This document shows, piece by piece, positions 53,655 to 64,000 of a DNA stretch of 64,000 nt (within the stretch, counting starts at the first letter, position 1; the number at the start of each line of letters is the position of its first letter). A program made the position numbers and the translations under genes. The DNA is taken from assembly GCA_905221605.1 (NCBI GenBank), contig CAJNDS010000258.1, positions 718,092-782,091 on the forward strand. The letters are read 5' to 3'. Under the pieces are notes generated by a model. It saw only the letters and a list, made by a program, of their open reading frames with translations. It searched no databases and had not been told where the DNA came from. Origin of the DNA: Symbiodinium natans (Eukaryota > Sar > Dinophyceae > Suessiales > Symbiodiniaceae).

Positions 53655-54350
53655 CTTTCGCTCAAACTGGTGGCTCCCTGGCTGTCGCAGTGTGGTTCAA
53701 TCCAGTGGCTCGGTTGCTTGCGTGTGCGGTGGTTCTGGATGCTCGGTGGGCAAGCTGCCTCAATCTGCTTCATGGCCGAACGCGGTGGCTTGGAGGCTCA
53801 ATCTGGCATGGAGGCTCGCGGAGGCTCGTGCTGCGCGTGCTTGGTGGCTCAATCAAATGGCTCGGTTAGTGGCTCAATCTGGTGGCTCGCTTCGTGCTTG
53901 GCTCGGCTGCCGGCTTGCCGGTTCGATGGCTGAGTCTGGTGGTTCGGTGGAGCGGCCGGTCGGTGGAGGAATTTGAAGGCTCGGCTCAATCCGGTGGCTT
54001 GGTTGCTTGCAAGTGGCTTTTTGTGGCTCGGGCTTTTTGGCTCGCGCGAGCAGTGGCTTAATCCGGTGGCTCGGTTCGGTGGCTCGCCAGCTCGTCGGCT
54101 CGGCGGCTCAAGCTGAAGAATCTGATGACTCGGTGGCTCGCGGGAGATGGCACCATCCAGTGGCTCAGTGGCTCGCCTGTTCCATGCTCAATTTCGTGCT
54201 TGCCCTTTCAGTGGCTCAATCTGGCGGCTTGGTGGCTCGAAATTGACGGCTCAATCTGGTGACTCGGTGGCTCTCGCTTGGTGGCTGAATCCGGCTCAGT
54301 CCGGTGGCTCGGTGGCTCGCCCGTTCTGTGGCTCAAGCCATCGGTGGCTC
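53655..54350. repeat. GGTGGCTC-based degenerate minisatellite, about 700 bp
   Basis: Dozens of GGTGG(C)TC / TGGCTCAATC units, often spaced by 10-22 bp, with growing divergence to both sides. The long open frames across it in all directions result from the repeat. Confidence 0.85.
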
Positions 54351-56438
54351 TCCTGAGTTTTGTGGGCATGTGGACTGGACTGTTTTGGGGTCGTCGGTGG
54401 AAGCAAGCGAAGAATTTCGAAGGATGAATCCACGGACCCCCCTATACAGACTACAGGAAGCACATGTAACCGATAGTTCATTGTTAGGAGCTTCTGGTCC
54501 TTTGTCAGAGTTCCCCAACGGCTGCCATACAGCAGCCGGAACTTCTCCAGGAATGCGATCCCGTGCCCAAGAACTCTGGGCGAGCACGGAAGCAGGACTG
54601 ATGAAGCTTCAGCATACCAGAGACATGCCGTGTGCATTGGAAATTGTAAAGTGTGGCGGGCGGGGTTTCCCTCTCGCAATCTAGACTGTATGTTAGGGCT
54701 TTGGCCCAAGTAGCAAGATGCATCAATATCCGATGTCCACAGATCAATTGTCAATGGATACATCCTGTGGAAAGGACTGGTTCTGCCTGGCGATGGTGGT
54801 TATGAGCTCCGCTTGTACAGCATGCTCAACAAGGCTCCCGCGCTATGTGGAGGGGCTTGCAAGGGACCCCTGTTCTTCGTGCTCTCAAATACGCGATCCC
54901 GGCGTGCCCACCAGCCCCAAAAAAACACCTGAGAGCCAGCACACCCCCACAAGTCTTCGGGAAAGCCAGGGGGGAAGTCGGCCCTATTCGGCCCTGCTGT
55001 CATCTGGCATGTTGGGATTTTTGTGCCGCGGACATGACTGCTGGGCAACTGTGGGTTGTGGGCAGTCATGGCTGTCGCGATAGCACGGTCAAGAACATCA
55101 TGTAAACGTTGAGGAAGTCAATGTATGGTCACGAGACAACACCCGACAGAAACACTTTGGCTGAAGAAGCACGAGCACTTGGGGCAGGTTTTATGGTTCG
55201 GGCTACTTCTCCAACGCTTTAGCTCATCGGGCTGCAGCTTTAGCCTAAAGCTACAGAAATCAAGACACCTGTCCGGTGTTTGCCAACCGGAGTGCCAGAA
55301 TGGCTGCCTGCGGGTTGACGCCTGGCGGGCAAATTTTTCGAGATACCCCCAGGCCGTGGTCCCTTTCATCGTCAGCGCGCGTGGGTCGTCGCATGGAAAG
55401 ATTCCGTTTCCGACCTTGCTGTCGGAGCCTCAGAAAACATTCCACGGTCATTCCAACTTGCAACACAGGCATGACTACAACATGCCCCCACCCAACCCAG
55501 TCAACGGATGATCCAAGCATTGGCGATTTCCGTCAACAATGGTGCCCCAAGCCGATATTTGTTCACCCTCGCAGGTCCCATCGGTCGGCCACCCTTTCTC
55601 TTCAAAGCAAAAAACCCTGATCCCAAGCTTCCCTAAAGCCCTCTTAGCTTCAAGCCGTGCAAGGCCCCCCATCTTTTTGATGCCCTTGGAGAATCATTTT
55701 ATAACGAGGCCCTGGAGGCGCTTCGCCGTTTTCTGGGACCTCGCCCACGAGCACGTCCAATACGGTGCGAAGGGGGGGAAGGGGGGGGGGTTTGCTTCTC
55801 TGCGAGGGGCACCGTTCTCTAGGGATTTGTTTTGGGGGTGGTTGGGACGGATGGGCTCTAGACTGCTGGATTTCTAAAGGGTTGCTGTGACAGGCTGGAA
55901 ACCCTTGCCGGGTCTGCTTGTGTTGTGTCCTGGTGTGGCTGCGAACAAAAGCCTCATTTCCACCTCCTGCGCAAAACGCCCCGTGCTGTTTCAGGGATGG
56001 TGTCAAGCTGATTGAAGCCAGATCCTTTCAGAAAACTTTTTGGAAGACTGCTTGAGATCAGGAGGCGATCCGACTCAGAGCCTTGGTGGCGAACTGGTGG
56101 CTTATGGCCGTGGCTCTGACAAGTCTTTGGTCTGTTGCGTGGGCTTAGGGGTCTCCATTCCGCCTTCGCGGTCTGAGAGAGCCAAGGAAGATACTGGACT
56201 TGCATGCCGGAGCATATCAACTTCTGCTGCAAGCAGCCCTCATGAGCCCAGAGGCCTTGCCGCAAATGCCACGAGGGCTCCGTCTTTGCTATAAACACAT
56301 GAATATGAACACTCAAATTGAGGCGTTGACTTTATCATAAGTTCAGTCGTCCACATGCCACATAGATGCCTCGCTGTGTTTCTTGTTTGCCTCCTCTTCG
56401 ATTACGGCTTGTGTGCATGAGCGCTCTTTCCCTGGCAG
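54351..56438. other. No gene supported; possible exon near 55660-55770
   Basis: At 55660-55770 two plus frames are open, one with F-A-V-F-W-D-L-A-H-E-H. The surroundings include a G-rich run at 55770-55795. No phase link to gene C could be made. Confidence 0.25.
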
Positions 56439-56565
56439 GACCGCGCATGAAGTCTCTAGTGCTCACAACATGCATCGCCTTCAAAGGCTTCAGAAAACTG
56501 GCAAGAGTTGCTCATGAAGCAGTGTCCGTCCAGGTGATTCAGCAGAAGCGCCGAAATCTTCTCCG
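56439..56565 (+). CDS. Gene C exon
   Basis: GGCAG before and GTATGC after. Reads M-K-S-L-V-L-T-T-C-I-A-F-K-G-F and ends with two bases (CG) that the next exon completes. Confidence 0.6.
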
Positions 56566-59500
56566 GTATGCTCCAAGTTTGACTTGGGAGGACGCCTGCA
56601 ACATGCTGCCTTAATTTTCATCTCCTGGTGCACGGGAAGGAGGGATGCGCGTGCGAAACACACGAGTGTCATTGTGCATGCCCTGCAAGACGCTGCAAGG
56701 ATCACGTGCGATGCCCAGGCATGTTGAAGAAGAATGCTCTGGACCTTTTGGCGCAGGAGTGAGATGACGGAAGCAGATGGGGCGGGGGTGGGGGGGGGGG
56801 GGTCAGCATCTCGGTTGCCGAGCGACATGAGTGACGCATCCTGACTACTTCTGGCTTCTTGTGGAGGAGCTTGCACATCGCCTGTCAAGGCTCGGGGAAG
56901 AGGATGATGGGTAAATTCCGGTGTAGCATGGAGAACACCACATATGAGATGTGCATTTGCCGCCCGCTTGTCGCCCGCTCATCTTCTGGGATCCAGAGCG
57001 TCTGACCTTGTCTTTCTTCTACCATCGCCTCCCGAGATGTGTGGCTTGTGCATACGCCCATTTGGGCGTCGTACGTTGCAATCCGCGCAAAGTTTTTGCT
57101 TTTAAGTGTTGGGAGTGTACTTAGAGTCTTACAGGTCCTAGAATTGACTTGCTATGCATGAGCATCCGCAGTGACCTATAGTGACCTGAACATGGCTGCT
57201 TTTATTTTGGTGCAACTTTCTGGCTCATAGTTGCAAAGCAGGTTTGCACGGCTTTGTCTCATAGGATACTGTAGCAGTCTCTTGATATCGACTGCAGAAT
57301 CTTCCACGCCCCGTGCTTCTCGAATTTACACCCCGCTTGATTGCTGTTTGGGGGGGCGGGAGGGCCTTGTGGGGCGAAGAGGCTTAGCGTGTCGGTGCAC
57401 AGCACGAAACCTGTTCCCCTGTCAGGTACGAAGCCACGGGGGGCGGCCTCACCATCGGTCGCGACTGGTTCTGGAAGATCCCGGACGACCACCTGTCGAG
57501 CAGCGAGAGTGAGGACGAACAGCCCACTTCTTTGAAACACATTCGAGGCAATGACTTTGATGTGCACGTTTTTGTAAGACTTGGGGCGTGGCATTCATGT
57601 GCGAGATGCAAGCAATGGTACCATGGGACAGAGAACTGGAGGTGTGCAGGGGGTTCTCCGTCTCGCTCCTTAGTTGATAGTGCTCGTATGAAGCCGGTCC
57701 ACTCTACCACTGCTTCGAACAAAGCTAGCACCTCCAGTCCGCATCGTCTAGCAATGACAACGACACTGCCTTGGTTCCAAATTGCAGGACCTGACAGGCA
57801 CCGGATGCCCTTCTGGTTACCCACTTTGCGAGCAGCCTGCGACTCGTTTGTCTTGCGGTGCGTTGCCTGAAATTTAGACAGGTGCAATCCAGATTAGAAT
57901 CGTTTATATATTTCGACTGCCTTGCAGCGTGGAGGGAAAGAAGAAGGTTTGGGTTCCCAAGCTTCGACACCGGATTCTGAGTCCCAGAGACCACATGTGC
58001 CGCATCCTGTAACAAGATACCCCAGAAATCATTCGTGAATTAATGCGACTCACCCAAAGATGTACATATAGGTGGTGTGGTTTGTACTTGACTTGAGAGC
58101 TTGGAGGCTTCTGGTCATTTCTGGTCTCTGCTGTTTCGACTGCGGTGTGGCAGGGGCATTTCCTAGGGCCACGTATTATCCGATTTGGCAGCCTGCGCAA
58201 TCACTAGCCATATTGGTCTACCCCAGCATCTGCCGCAAAGGTCGCCTGTAGGAGCTCGTGTTCTTTGCTCACTACAGTTGCAGTACTACAGTCCTTTCGA
58301 CTTGTCATCATCATTGCAGGCACCCCGCCCCCGCACGGCGCAAGCTTTCCTAGCATGCCAATTGAACGCAGTGAGGCACGAGTTGGGAGGAAACATCTGC
58401 GTGGCACCATGGGGGTATACGCCTCCTTTCGCCCCTCGTTCGTTTAAGCTTCTCTGCTTGGTCTTGTCGCTTCATCCCATACCGTCCAGCATGTGAACGT
58501 GAAACCCTGCTCCTCTCATGGAGGATCAAAGGAAAGTGGCAAGCTTCCTGCTTTGTCGGTGGCATGAATATGCACAAAAGTTCCACGTTCGTAACCATTC
58601 TAGGCAAGGACTCGCTGTAGTGTATCTGGACATGTACTTGTAAAGACAAGATCCCAGACCCTTGAACCCAGGCCGCGTTGCTGTGTTGTGCATTGTCTGT
58701 GTGTGTGTGTGTGCGCGTGAGATTTCTTGACCCCTAGGGGCGGCATTCTTCTTGGATTCCTGTGCTTCCCTCTCACGCAAAGCCATCTGCGGCGACATCT
58801 GCGCACCTGCAAGTTTTAAAGAAACTAGTTTGAAGAAGTTTGAACTGAGGCTTGCCCGCTTGGCTGCAAGCTTGTGGCTGCCCGGCCTGATTGGGGACGC
58901 AAGCTTTGTGGGCCCCTGTGGCATCCCTCTCGGTGCTCAAAAAACAAAAAACTGAATTGAGCCCAAGGGTAGCCAGGGTTTTGGAAAAATTGCACAAGGG
59001 AGTTTAGGGCAGTACCTCGCCCGCAAAGCCCATGAAGCTGGTGGAGTCAAGAGCATGGCGCTACCTTAGGGGTGAGGGAGGGTACAAAATTACTCGTAGG
59101 TATGTTCTCATGGCCCTGCACCGAAAGCTCCAGAACCTCGCCTAAAACCCGAAATGAAGCAGCCGGACGCGAGGCCAGCGGAGGACCACCATGTCGCACT
59201 TCGGCAGGCCAGCTGAGCCTGAGGGCTATTGAGCTACTGTACAAGAAAGAATCTTCTGACAAAGGAGGCAGCGTTCAGATGGGGAGTTTAGATGGGATTC
59301 AGTGGGATTCTGTCGGTAACTTTGAGAAGTTTCCTGTTGTAGTTTCGGGGGCTGTAGGGTTCGGAAGCGAAGGTGAAGAGCCCCAGCTTCTGACCCCTTC
59401 TGAATCTGGGGGGTTCAAGGTGGTCGCCGCAGGGGTCTTCCAGTAGACACTTGAGGCTGCTCTTCCAGTTCTCGCAGAAAAACTGTGAAATCCTGCTCCG

Positions 59501-62500
59501 GAGCGAGTGCTGATGGTGAACCTATCTTTCGCTAGCATTAAGGCCCTAGCATTAAGGCCAGTTAAGGCAGCATGACGAGACAATCAGATACTGCCCATGT
59601 GCGGTTTGTGCCACAGGGCCCTCAGTGGTGATTGCCATTCATGTTTGTGCTGCTGCCTGCTGCCGCAAGTGCAATGGTCACCTGAAGATCTCTGTTCTTG
59701 CTCATTGCAGAGTTCAGGCTGACATCGTACCTATGAGTCAGCCACAAGTCTTTTGCAACTTGCCCGTAGGATTCACTGGATGCTGCGCTTCATGCACTTT
59801 GGTCTCACTGTGCCAAACTTGCTGCTGATACGGTTCCCACCCATCCCCTGCCATGAAATCGGCCTTAGTTCGAAGCTGCGGAGCTGTGCCCTGAACCTGG
59901 GCTTGTGTTCCCACCGACCCTGCCCCCCCCCCCCCCCCCCAAACAGTTTTTGTACGCAGAGGCGCGGTATGCAACTTACCAGCTGGATCCTCAGATCGGC
60001 AGTCCATGAGCCTGGGGATTGACAGGCTTTTTGCAAGAGCTGCCAGAGAATCCGAGCTAAGTCAGGATTTGGGGCCTGATGCGTGAGAACTTTTGTGGCT
60101 TGCCCGCCTACATCCCCGATGCGCGTAGTCTTTTGCATCCTCAGGCGGACGGCAGCGTGGCCATCCCATGCGGTACCTATCCACACAAAAACTTGCAGTC
60201 TCAAGCCGGGGGCCCAGCACTGAATTGGAGAGGGCCGGAGAGACGACTTTTGGCAGTGCTTGGCCGCGCTTGGCAGCAGGCCCTGCCGTTTCCAGACCAG
60301 ATCGTCCGCCGACCGCGGGTCGCTCTCCTCACCTGGTCGGACTGCTGTGGCTGCGAGGTTGTCCTTGCACGTAGGCTCAGAGACTTCTTCACATTTGATG
60401 CCTGAAGCTGGCTAAACGGCAGTGGGGATCATGGCTGCAGTGGCAGAGGGTTGTCGCAAGAGGACCGGCACGAGATCTCGAAGCTCACCTTGCCATCTTT
60501 GGCCCCTCGTCATCCCTGGATCGCTTTGAAGTTCTTTTTATTCTCTTTGTTGCTTCACTGTTGCTTCACTGTTGCTTCAGTTGCCTTTCGGCCAGCCTCT
60601 AGATAAGCCCCCGAATCGGTTGAGCACATTCGAGGAGCGGCTCTGCGAAGAACACCCCGGCCGCTACGACTTGATCGTGGAGCAGGAGTGCAGACAAACG
60701 CCCAACAGTCACTGTGCGTCAAACAGCCCCTCGCGCTGCTCTCTAGTTTGCTGCTCTGCTTGCGTTTGCTCTTGCTTGCGCAGCTCAACGCTGATCGAAG
60801 GGGAAAGCGTAGGAAAGCATAGTTGAAAGCCACCCCGAGCCACCCCACCAAAATCTGTCGCAGAGGAGTCCATCCTGGGCCCTGAGTATGCCCCGGCCTG
60901 GAACAAGGTGGCGTTTCTGCGAGCGGCTCTCAGCTCTCTGCGCTTCTATGCACACGTCGCCTGCTGATTGTTACTTTAAGAAACTGTGTGTGTGGGCATT
61001 GCATATGAGAGATGTCAAGGGGACATGGGTGGGCTTGACACAGACTGAGCACGTCGATTGCCATGGAATTTGTTCGGACGCCGCTTTGTGATCACTTTGG
61101 GCCATCATCGCAAGCGCATAAGTTCACAATGGTTCCTAACTCCTGTCCTTTTCAGGAGCGTGCTCCATCCTATACTCTAGAGTCCGATCGCCAATAGTGT
61201 ATTCGAGATCTCTTGCTATCTTGCTGGCAGCCTGGTCGCCTCCTTCGCCTATGGGATCCGACTAAACTGTTCTACTGCACCAGCCTCCAGCATTGCCTCG
61301 TACAGCATCCGTGTACCTGAATGTGAGCACAGTGCTTGTCCCCAGTGGCATCTAAGAGGAATTCCGAAGCGAGCAATGCGGAAAGACCGCAGCTCAGGGG
61401 CCTCGGTTGTGCGAGTTCAGGTCGCATTTTACGGACACCCCTCTACGATGCCGTGGTCTGGATTGATGACGACATTCTCATCACAGATCCGGCCAGGGAT
61501 CCCATGTACGAAGGGCTGAAGAGGACCGAGTGTTGGATGAGTTGTGTCTGGGAGTTCCAGGTAAAGGGCTGAAAGTTTCAGGGGTGTTTGTCGTGCTCTC
61601 TGGGTTCGAAGACAAGCCCCTGCATGTTCTGATGTAATTTGAGGCATGTTGAGGCAGTTTCCCGAAGGAGCATACTTCAGCTGCACTCGAACGTCTTTCT
61701 GTACGCCTCCAAGGATGCTGGTTTGAGATTTGGCCTCTGGACCAGTTGTGCCGCAAGCCCTAACGCCTTGGAGTCGCGGATCGTCGATAGCAGATTCGTG
61801 CACCAACTGCCATCACTGGATGTCAAGGGAGCAGAAGCTATCCCAAATCATTGCTGGTCATCTCTTAGGCATTGTATTTGGCAGCGCGCAGGGCCTTTTT
61901 TGCAGTGCGGAAGTAGCATGCTCGTGTGAAAAGGACGTTCGCGTCGACGAGCGTGTGCCGATGAACACAGGGATCCTGGGCCTGCGCAATGCATCGGCCT
62001 CAAGAGATCTCAAGAGGAGACATGGGTGCGTGGGACATCCAGGGTCAGAAGTCAGAAGTGGGGGATGCCGATGCTTGTCCTGATGCCGTTCATCCGTTGT
62101 TCAGCAGGTTCTTTTGATGCTCTTGCTTGATTCCTGATGTGCGAACGCATTTGCTGAAAGGAAAAATTGAAAGACAACTCGCTCACGGTCTTTGAAGGAG
62201 GGAGGAGGGAGAGGAGGAGGGACTGTGAGGGTTTGGGGGTGTGTGAGTGGAGAAACTTAGCAACTGGGCGAGCGTAGCAACGGAAAGCCTTTTGGGGCAT
62301 GTGGTTGAAACCGGGGTCATGCTTTTCTGTCTGACTTTCCAATCCTGCGGAAGATTCCCGAACGTGAGCGCGCAGAGCCTTATTGGCGGACCAAGAGTGC
62401 ATCTGTTTCCTCGTTGATTTTGCGGACGTCGAACTTGCCTGCCTTCTGCTGCAGGCCCGACGTGCCAGGAAGTTCTTGGAGGAGCCGCGGTGGCTTCAGG

Positions 62501-63887
62501 GGGATCGGTCTCGTGTATGGTCTCAGCCATGATGAATGGTACTGTCGCGGAAGTTTGCGGCACCGCGAGTGTATAGATCTCCCAGAAGATGTTTGAAAGA
62601 AGTTGATCTTGACTTAGAACACAAAGGCTTCGCATGGCCGAGCCAGAAAAAACACAAAGTTTCCCCAGGCGTTTCATCCCGCGACATCCTGCAGGACCTA
62701 CTGCGCATCTCCAAGCAGCGGGTAGTGCTTCAAGGGCAGGTGGGGTCCTCACATGCCTCTTTTTTTCATCCCTTCTCCCCCCTCCACATTGACCTCAGCA
62801 ACATCTCGTGACACTCACAAAGATATCAGGCCCTTCTACAGGGGTTCTGACTCCGTCATTCTTGCAGATTGGCCGTTCCAACTTTGTTTGAGTGCTAGAC
62901 TGGAGCTAGTCTGCATTCATCCTGACAGACCGAGACATACCGAGACCAACGCTGGCAACGTGTCTAGATCTGTTCGGAAGGTCGCAACAGATGTACATGC
63001 AGATGCAGCGCAAACGAAGCTTGCACGTGCCCGCCGAGTCTGAGAACAACATGCCCAACATGCGCTGAGATGCAAGGATGCCTGAGATGTTTTGATTGTG
63101 GACTGGCATAGACTGCAGGCCTTCGTTCCACGGAATGAAGGCTGGTGGGATCAGGAGCCGACCAGTAGCTGGCAGTATGCGCAAGCATATTCATGCAGTT
63201 CCTTTGCAGTAAAGAGCCCGTCTTCTTCCGTGCACTTCTCGGCACGACAGGATGCGGTGGCAGTTTGGGTGCAAAAGAACGGGCTGGTTGATGCTTACCT
63301 CGAGGATCCGAGGGCACAGACACTGGGTTATTTTCGTGTTCCGGGATATAGGGGTCGAAGTTTGCAGCTAGACTTCCAGACAATAGATGCGCGTTGGTGC
63401 TTGCTCAAATGTCTGAGCAGGCGGAGTTGGGAGGTCCTGAAGGCCATCATAGGCCATCTTAAGGCCAAGGTGTAACCCAAGCAGGATTGCAAGGGTCCCC
63501 GTTGCACGGAACAGAGTCCGGAGAGGAGCACGGGAGGATTCAGTCCATCGTGCGAGACCTCTCGAATGGGCACTGGCAGCCAGGCCCTGCCACCAGCAGA
63601 ATCGCTGCAGCACGCGAGCCCACACCCTACTGTAGCAGACCCGGATGCCCAAAAGATCTCGGACTCAGTGCAGTGGGATGGGGCCGTAATTCCGGCTATA
63701 AGCTTGGGCCTAGACTTTTCATGGTTCAAAAGTTGCGAAGCCCGCAGACATCTTAACGCCCAAGACCATGGAAGCCCTGCCACCATGACAGGGGACTTTG
63801 CCGCCCACTTCAGCGGCCGACCCTCCGTGGGCTCGGCATGCTTTTCTATTTCAGGGCTGCCAGGAGCAGAATGGGGCCTTCTCTCAG
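56439..63887 (+). CDS. Gene C: multi-exon GT34-like glycosyltransferase (partial, runs to window end)
   Basis: Candidate exons: 56439-56565, 57426-57573, 59947 to about 60001, 60581-60707, 60864-60955, 61421-61560, 61906-62025, 62455-62507, 63119-63164, 63611-63826 and 63855-63887. Key motifs in order: A-W-N-K-V-A-F-L-R (60890-60925), V-V-W-I-D-D-D-I-L-I-T-D-P (61450-61490, the D-x-D metal site), P-M-N-T-G-I-L-G-L-R-N (61962-61995) and M-T-G-D-F-A-A-H-F-S-G (63785-63817). This order is that of GT34-type (galactosyl/mannosyl/xylosyl) transferases, normally type II Golgi membrane proteins; no N-terminal anchor was found in the exons seen. Some joints do not match in phase, so exons are missing or misplaced. 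The gene continues beyond 64000. Confidence 0.55.
57426..57573 (+). CDS. Gene C exon
   Basis: TGTCAG before and GTAAGA after. Its first base completes an Arg codon from 56565; then it reads Y-E-A-T-G-G-G-L-T-I-G-R-D-W-F-W, an acidic S-S-S-E-S-E-D-E tract and F-D-V-H-V-F. No stop in 48 codons; the best exon in the window. Confidence 0.7.
59923..60001 (+). CDS. Gene C exon candidate behind an 18-C tract
   Basis: 18 C at 59923-59940 followed by AAACAG, then a frame reading F-L-Y-A-E-A-R-Y-A-T-Y-Q-L-D-P from 59947. A GT follows at about 60002. Start phase 0 fits the end of 57573. Confidence 0.45.
60581..60707 (+). CDS. Gene C exon
   Basis: TTCAG before; frame L-P-F-G-Q-P-L-D-K-P-P-N-R then H-P-G-R-Y-D-L-I-V-E-Q-E-C. 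GTCACT follows at 60708. Confidence 0.55.
60864..60955 (+). CDS. Gene C exon
   Basis: CGCAG before. Reads P-E-Y-A-P-A-W-N-K-V-A-F-L-R-A-A-L and L-R-F-Y-A-H before GTCGCC. W-x-K near here is typical of GT34. Confidence 0.55.
61421..61560 (+). CDS. Gene C exon with the D-x-D motif
   Basis: TTCAG before and GTAAAG after, phase 0 at the end. Reads L-Y-D-A-V-V-W-I-D-D-D-I-L-I-T-D-P. The aspartates would hold the metal and nucleotide sugar. Confidence 0.7.
61906..62025 (+). CDS. Gene C exon
   Basis: TTTTTTGCAG before and GTGCGT after. Reads V-R-V-D-E-R-V-P-M-N-T-G-I-L-G-L-R-N-A-S. N-T-G followed by an R-N is the second signature of the family. Confidence 0.65.
63611..63826 (+). CDS. Gene C exon
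   Basis: CTGCAG before and GTGGGC after, phase 0 on both sides. Contains W-D-G-A-V-I-P and near its end M-T-G-D-F-A-A-H-F-S-G, matching the G-D-F-x-x-H-F-x-G end of GT34 domains. Confidence 0.6.
63855..63887 (+). CDS. Gene C exon, 11 codons
   Basis: TTTCAG before and GTCAAG after. Reads G-C-Q-E-Q-N-G-A-F-S-Q in phase with the preceding exon. Confidence 0.5.
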
Positions 63888-64000
63888 GTCAAGTACGGAG
63901 CCGAAGGGTTAGGTAGTTGCGCCGGTGATAGGATTGAAGAGGAGCGGGGTGTGCATTGGCCTGGCGGGGTGCTTCCAGCTGTCTTTTCGCAAGGCCCTGC
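63888..64000 (+). other. Probable intron of gene C at the window edge
   Basis: Follows a GTCAAG donor; no acceptor and new frame could be chosen before the end. Confidence 0.3.

Noticed and set aside
53244-53976. Plus-strand frames of 118-229 codons
   Set aside because: They run through the GGTGGCTC minisatellite and share its repeats; no start context or family.
1-64000. CRISPR array, bacterial operon, phage or plasmid genes
   Set aside because: The tandem repeats have no regular spacers, and the genes present are eukaryotic retrotransposons and split genes.
1-64000. Full dinoflagellate spliced-leader relic, tRNA or rRNA gene
   Set aside because: Looked for by eye and not found; a proper search with a covariance model would be needed to exclude small RNA genes.

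Overview
This window looks like nuclear DNA of a dinoflagellate. The clues are a large, gene-poor, GC-rich stretch; Ty1/copia-type polyproteins with Lys/Gly-rich Gag tails; many broken retrosequences; long tracts of simple repeats; and small exons spread over several kb, mostly bounded by AG...GT with a few apparent GC or GA donors. Nothing bacterial, organellar, tRNA or rRNA was recognised, and no copy of the dinoflagellate spliced-leader sequence was noticed. The species cannot be fixed from the sequence.

Left part (1-31 kb) is a mosaic of mobile DNA. (i) A Ty1/copia element at 16244-23149 (+) is almost complete: two short LTRs, a primer-binding site, a polypurine tract, a Gag-protease-integrase frame, then one +1 shift into a reverse transcriptase-RNase H frame that ends in a predicted membrane helix. 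(ii) That element sits inside a longer retroposon of an unrecognised family (about 15789-28718, +), here called the A11 family because three of its four 3' ends carry a tail of exactly 11 A. The interrupted reading frame resumes in phase after removal of the copia element and one 4-bp target duplication. The 3' part of the A11 family carries a tandemly duplicated unit resembling an alpha/beta-hydrolase. (iii) A second, older copia element lies on the minus strand (13865 down to 7641). It lacks reverse transcriptase, is interrupted by an unrelated 535-codon frame, and has its Gag N terminus separated from it by an apparent 1.55-kb inversion. (iv) A superfamily-1 helicase-like frame (4894-6555) is cut at its Walker B position by an A11 3' end, and a diverged copy of its upstream domain lies at 30.1-30.9 kb. 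(v) An RNase H fragment follows directly on the A tail at 28719.

Right part (31-64 kb) holds simple repeats and three likely multi-exon genes on the plus strand, all outside the mobile region: gene A (35057-41160, DUF3431-like motifs), gene B (about 42266-50315, exostosin-like motifs) and gene C (56439 to beyond 63887, GT34-like glycosyltransferase motifs). Exon boundaries were inferred by eye from reading frame, splice dinucleotides and matching phases, so each gene model is partial. If the family calls hold, B and C would act in the secretory pathway on glycans; A is of unknown function. Repeats include a 430-bp TGTA microsatellite, a 10-bp G-rich minisatellite, a 1-kb degenerate array with the motif TTTAGGG, and several poly-G/poly-C runs.
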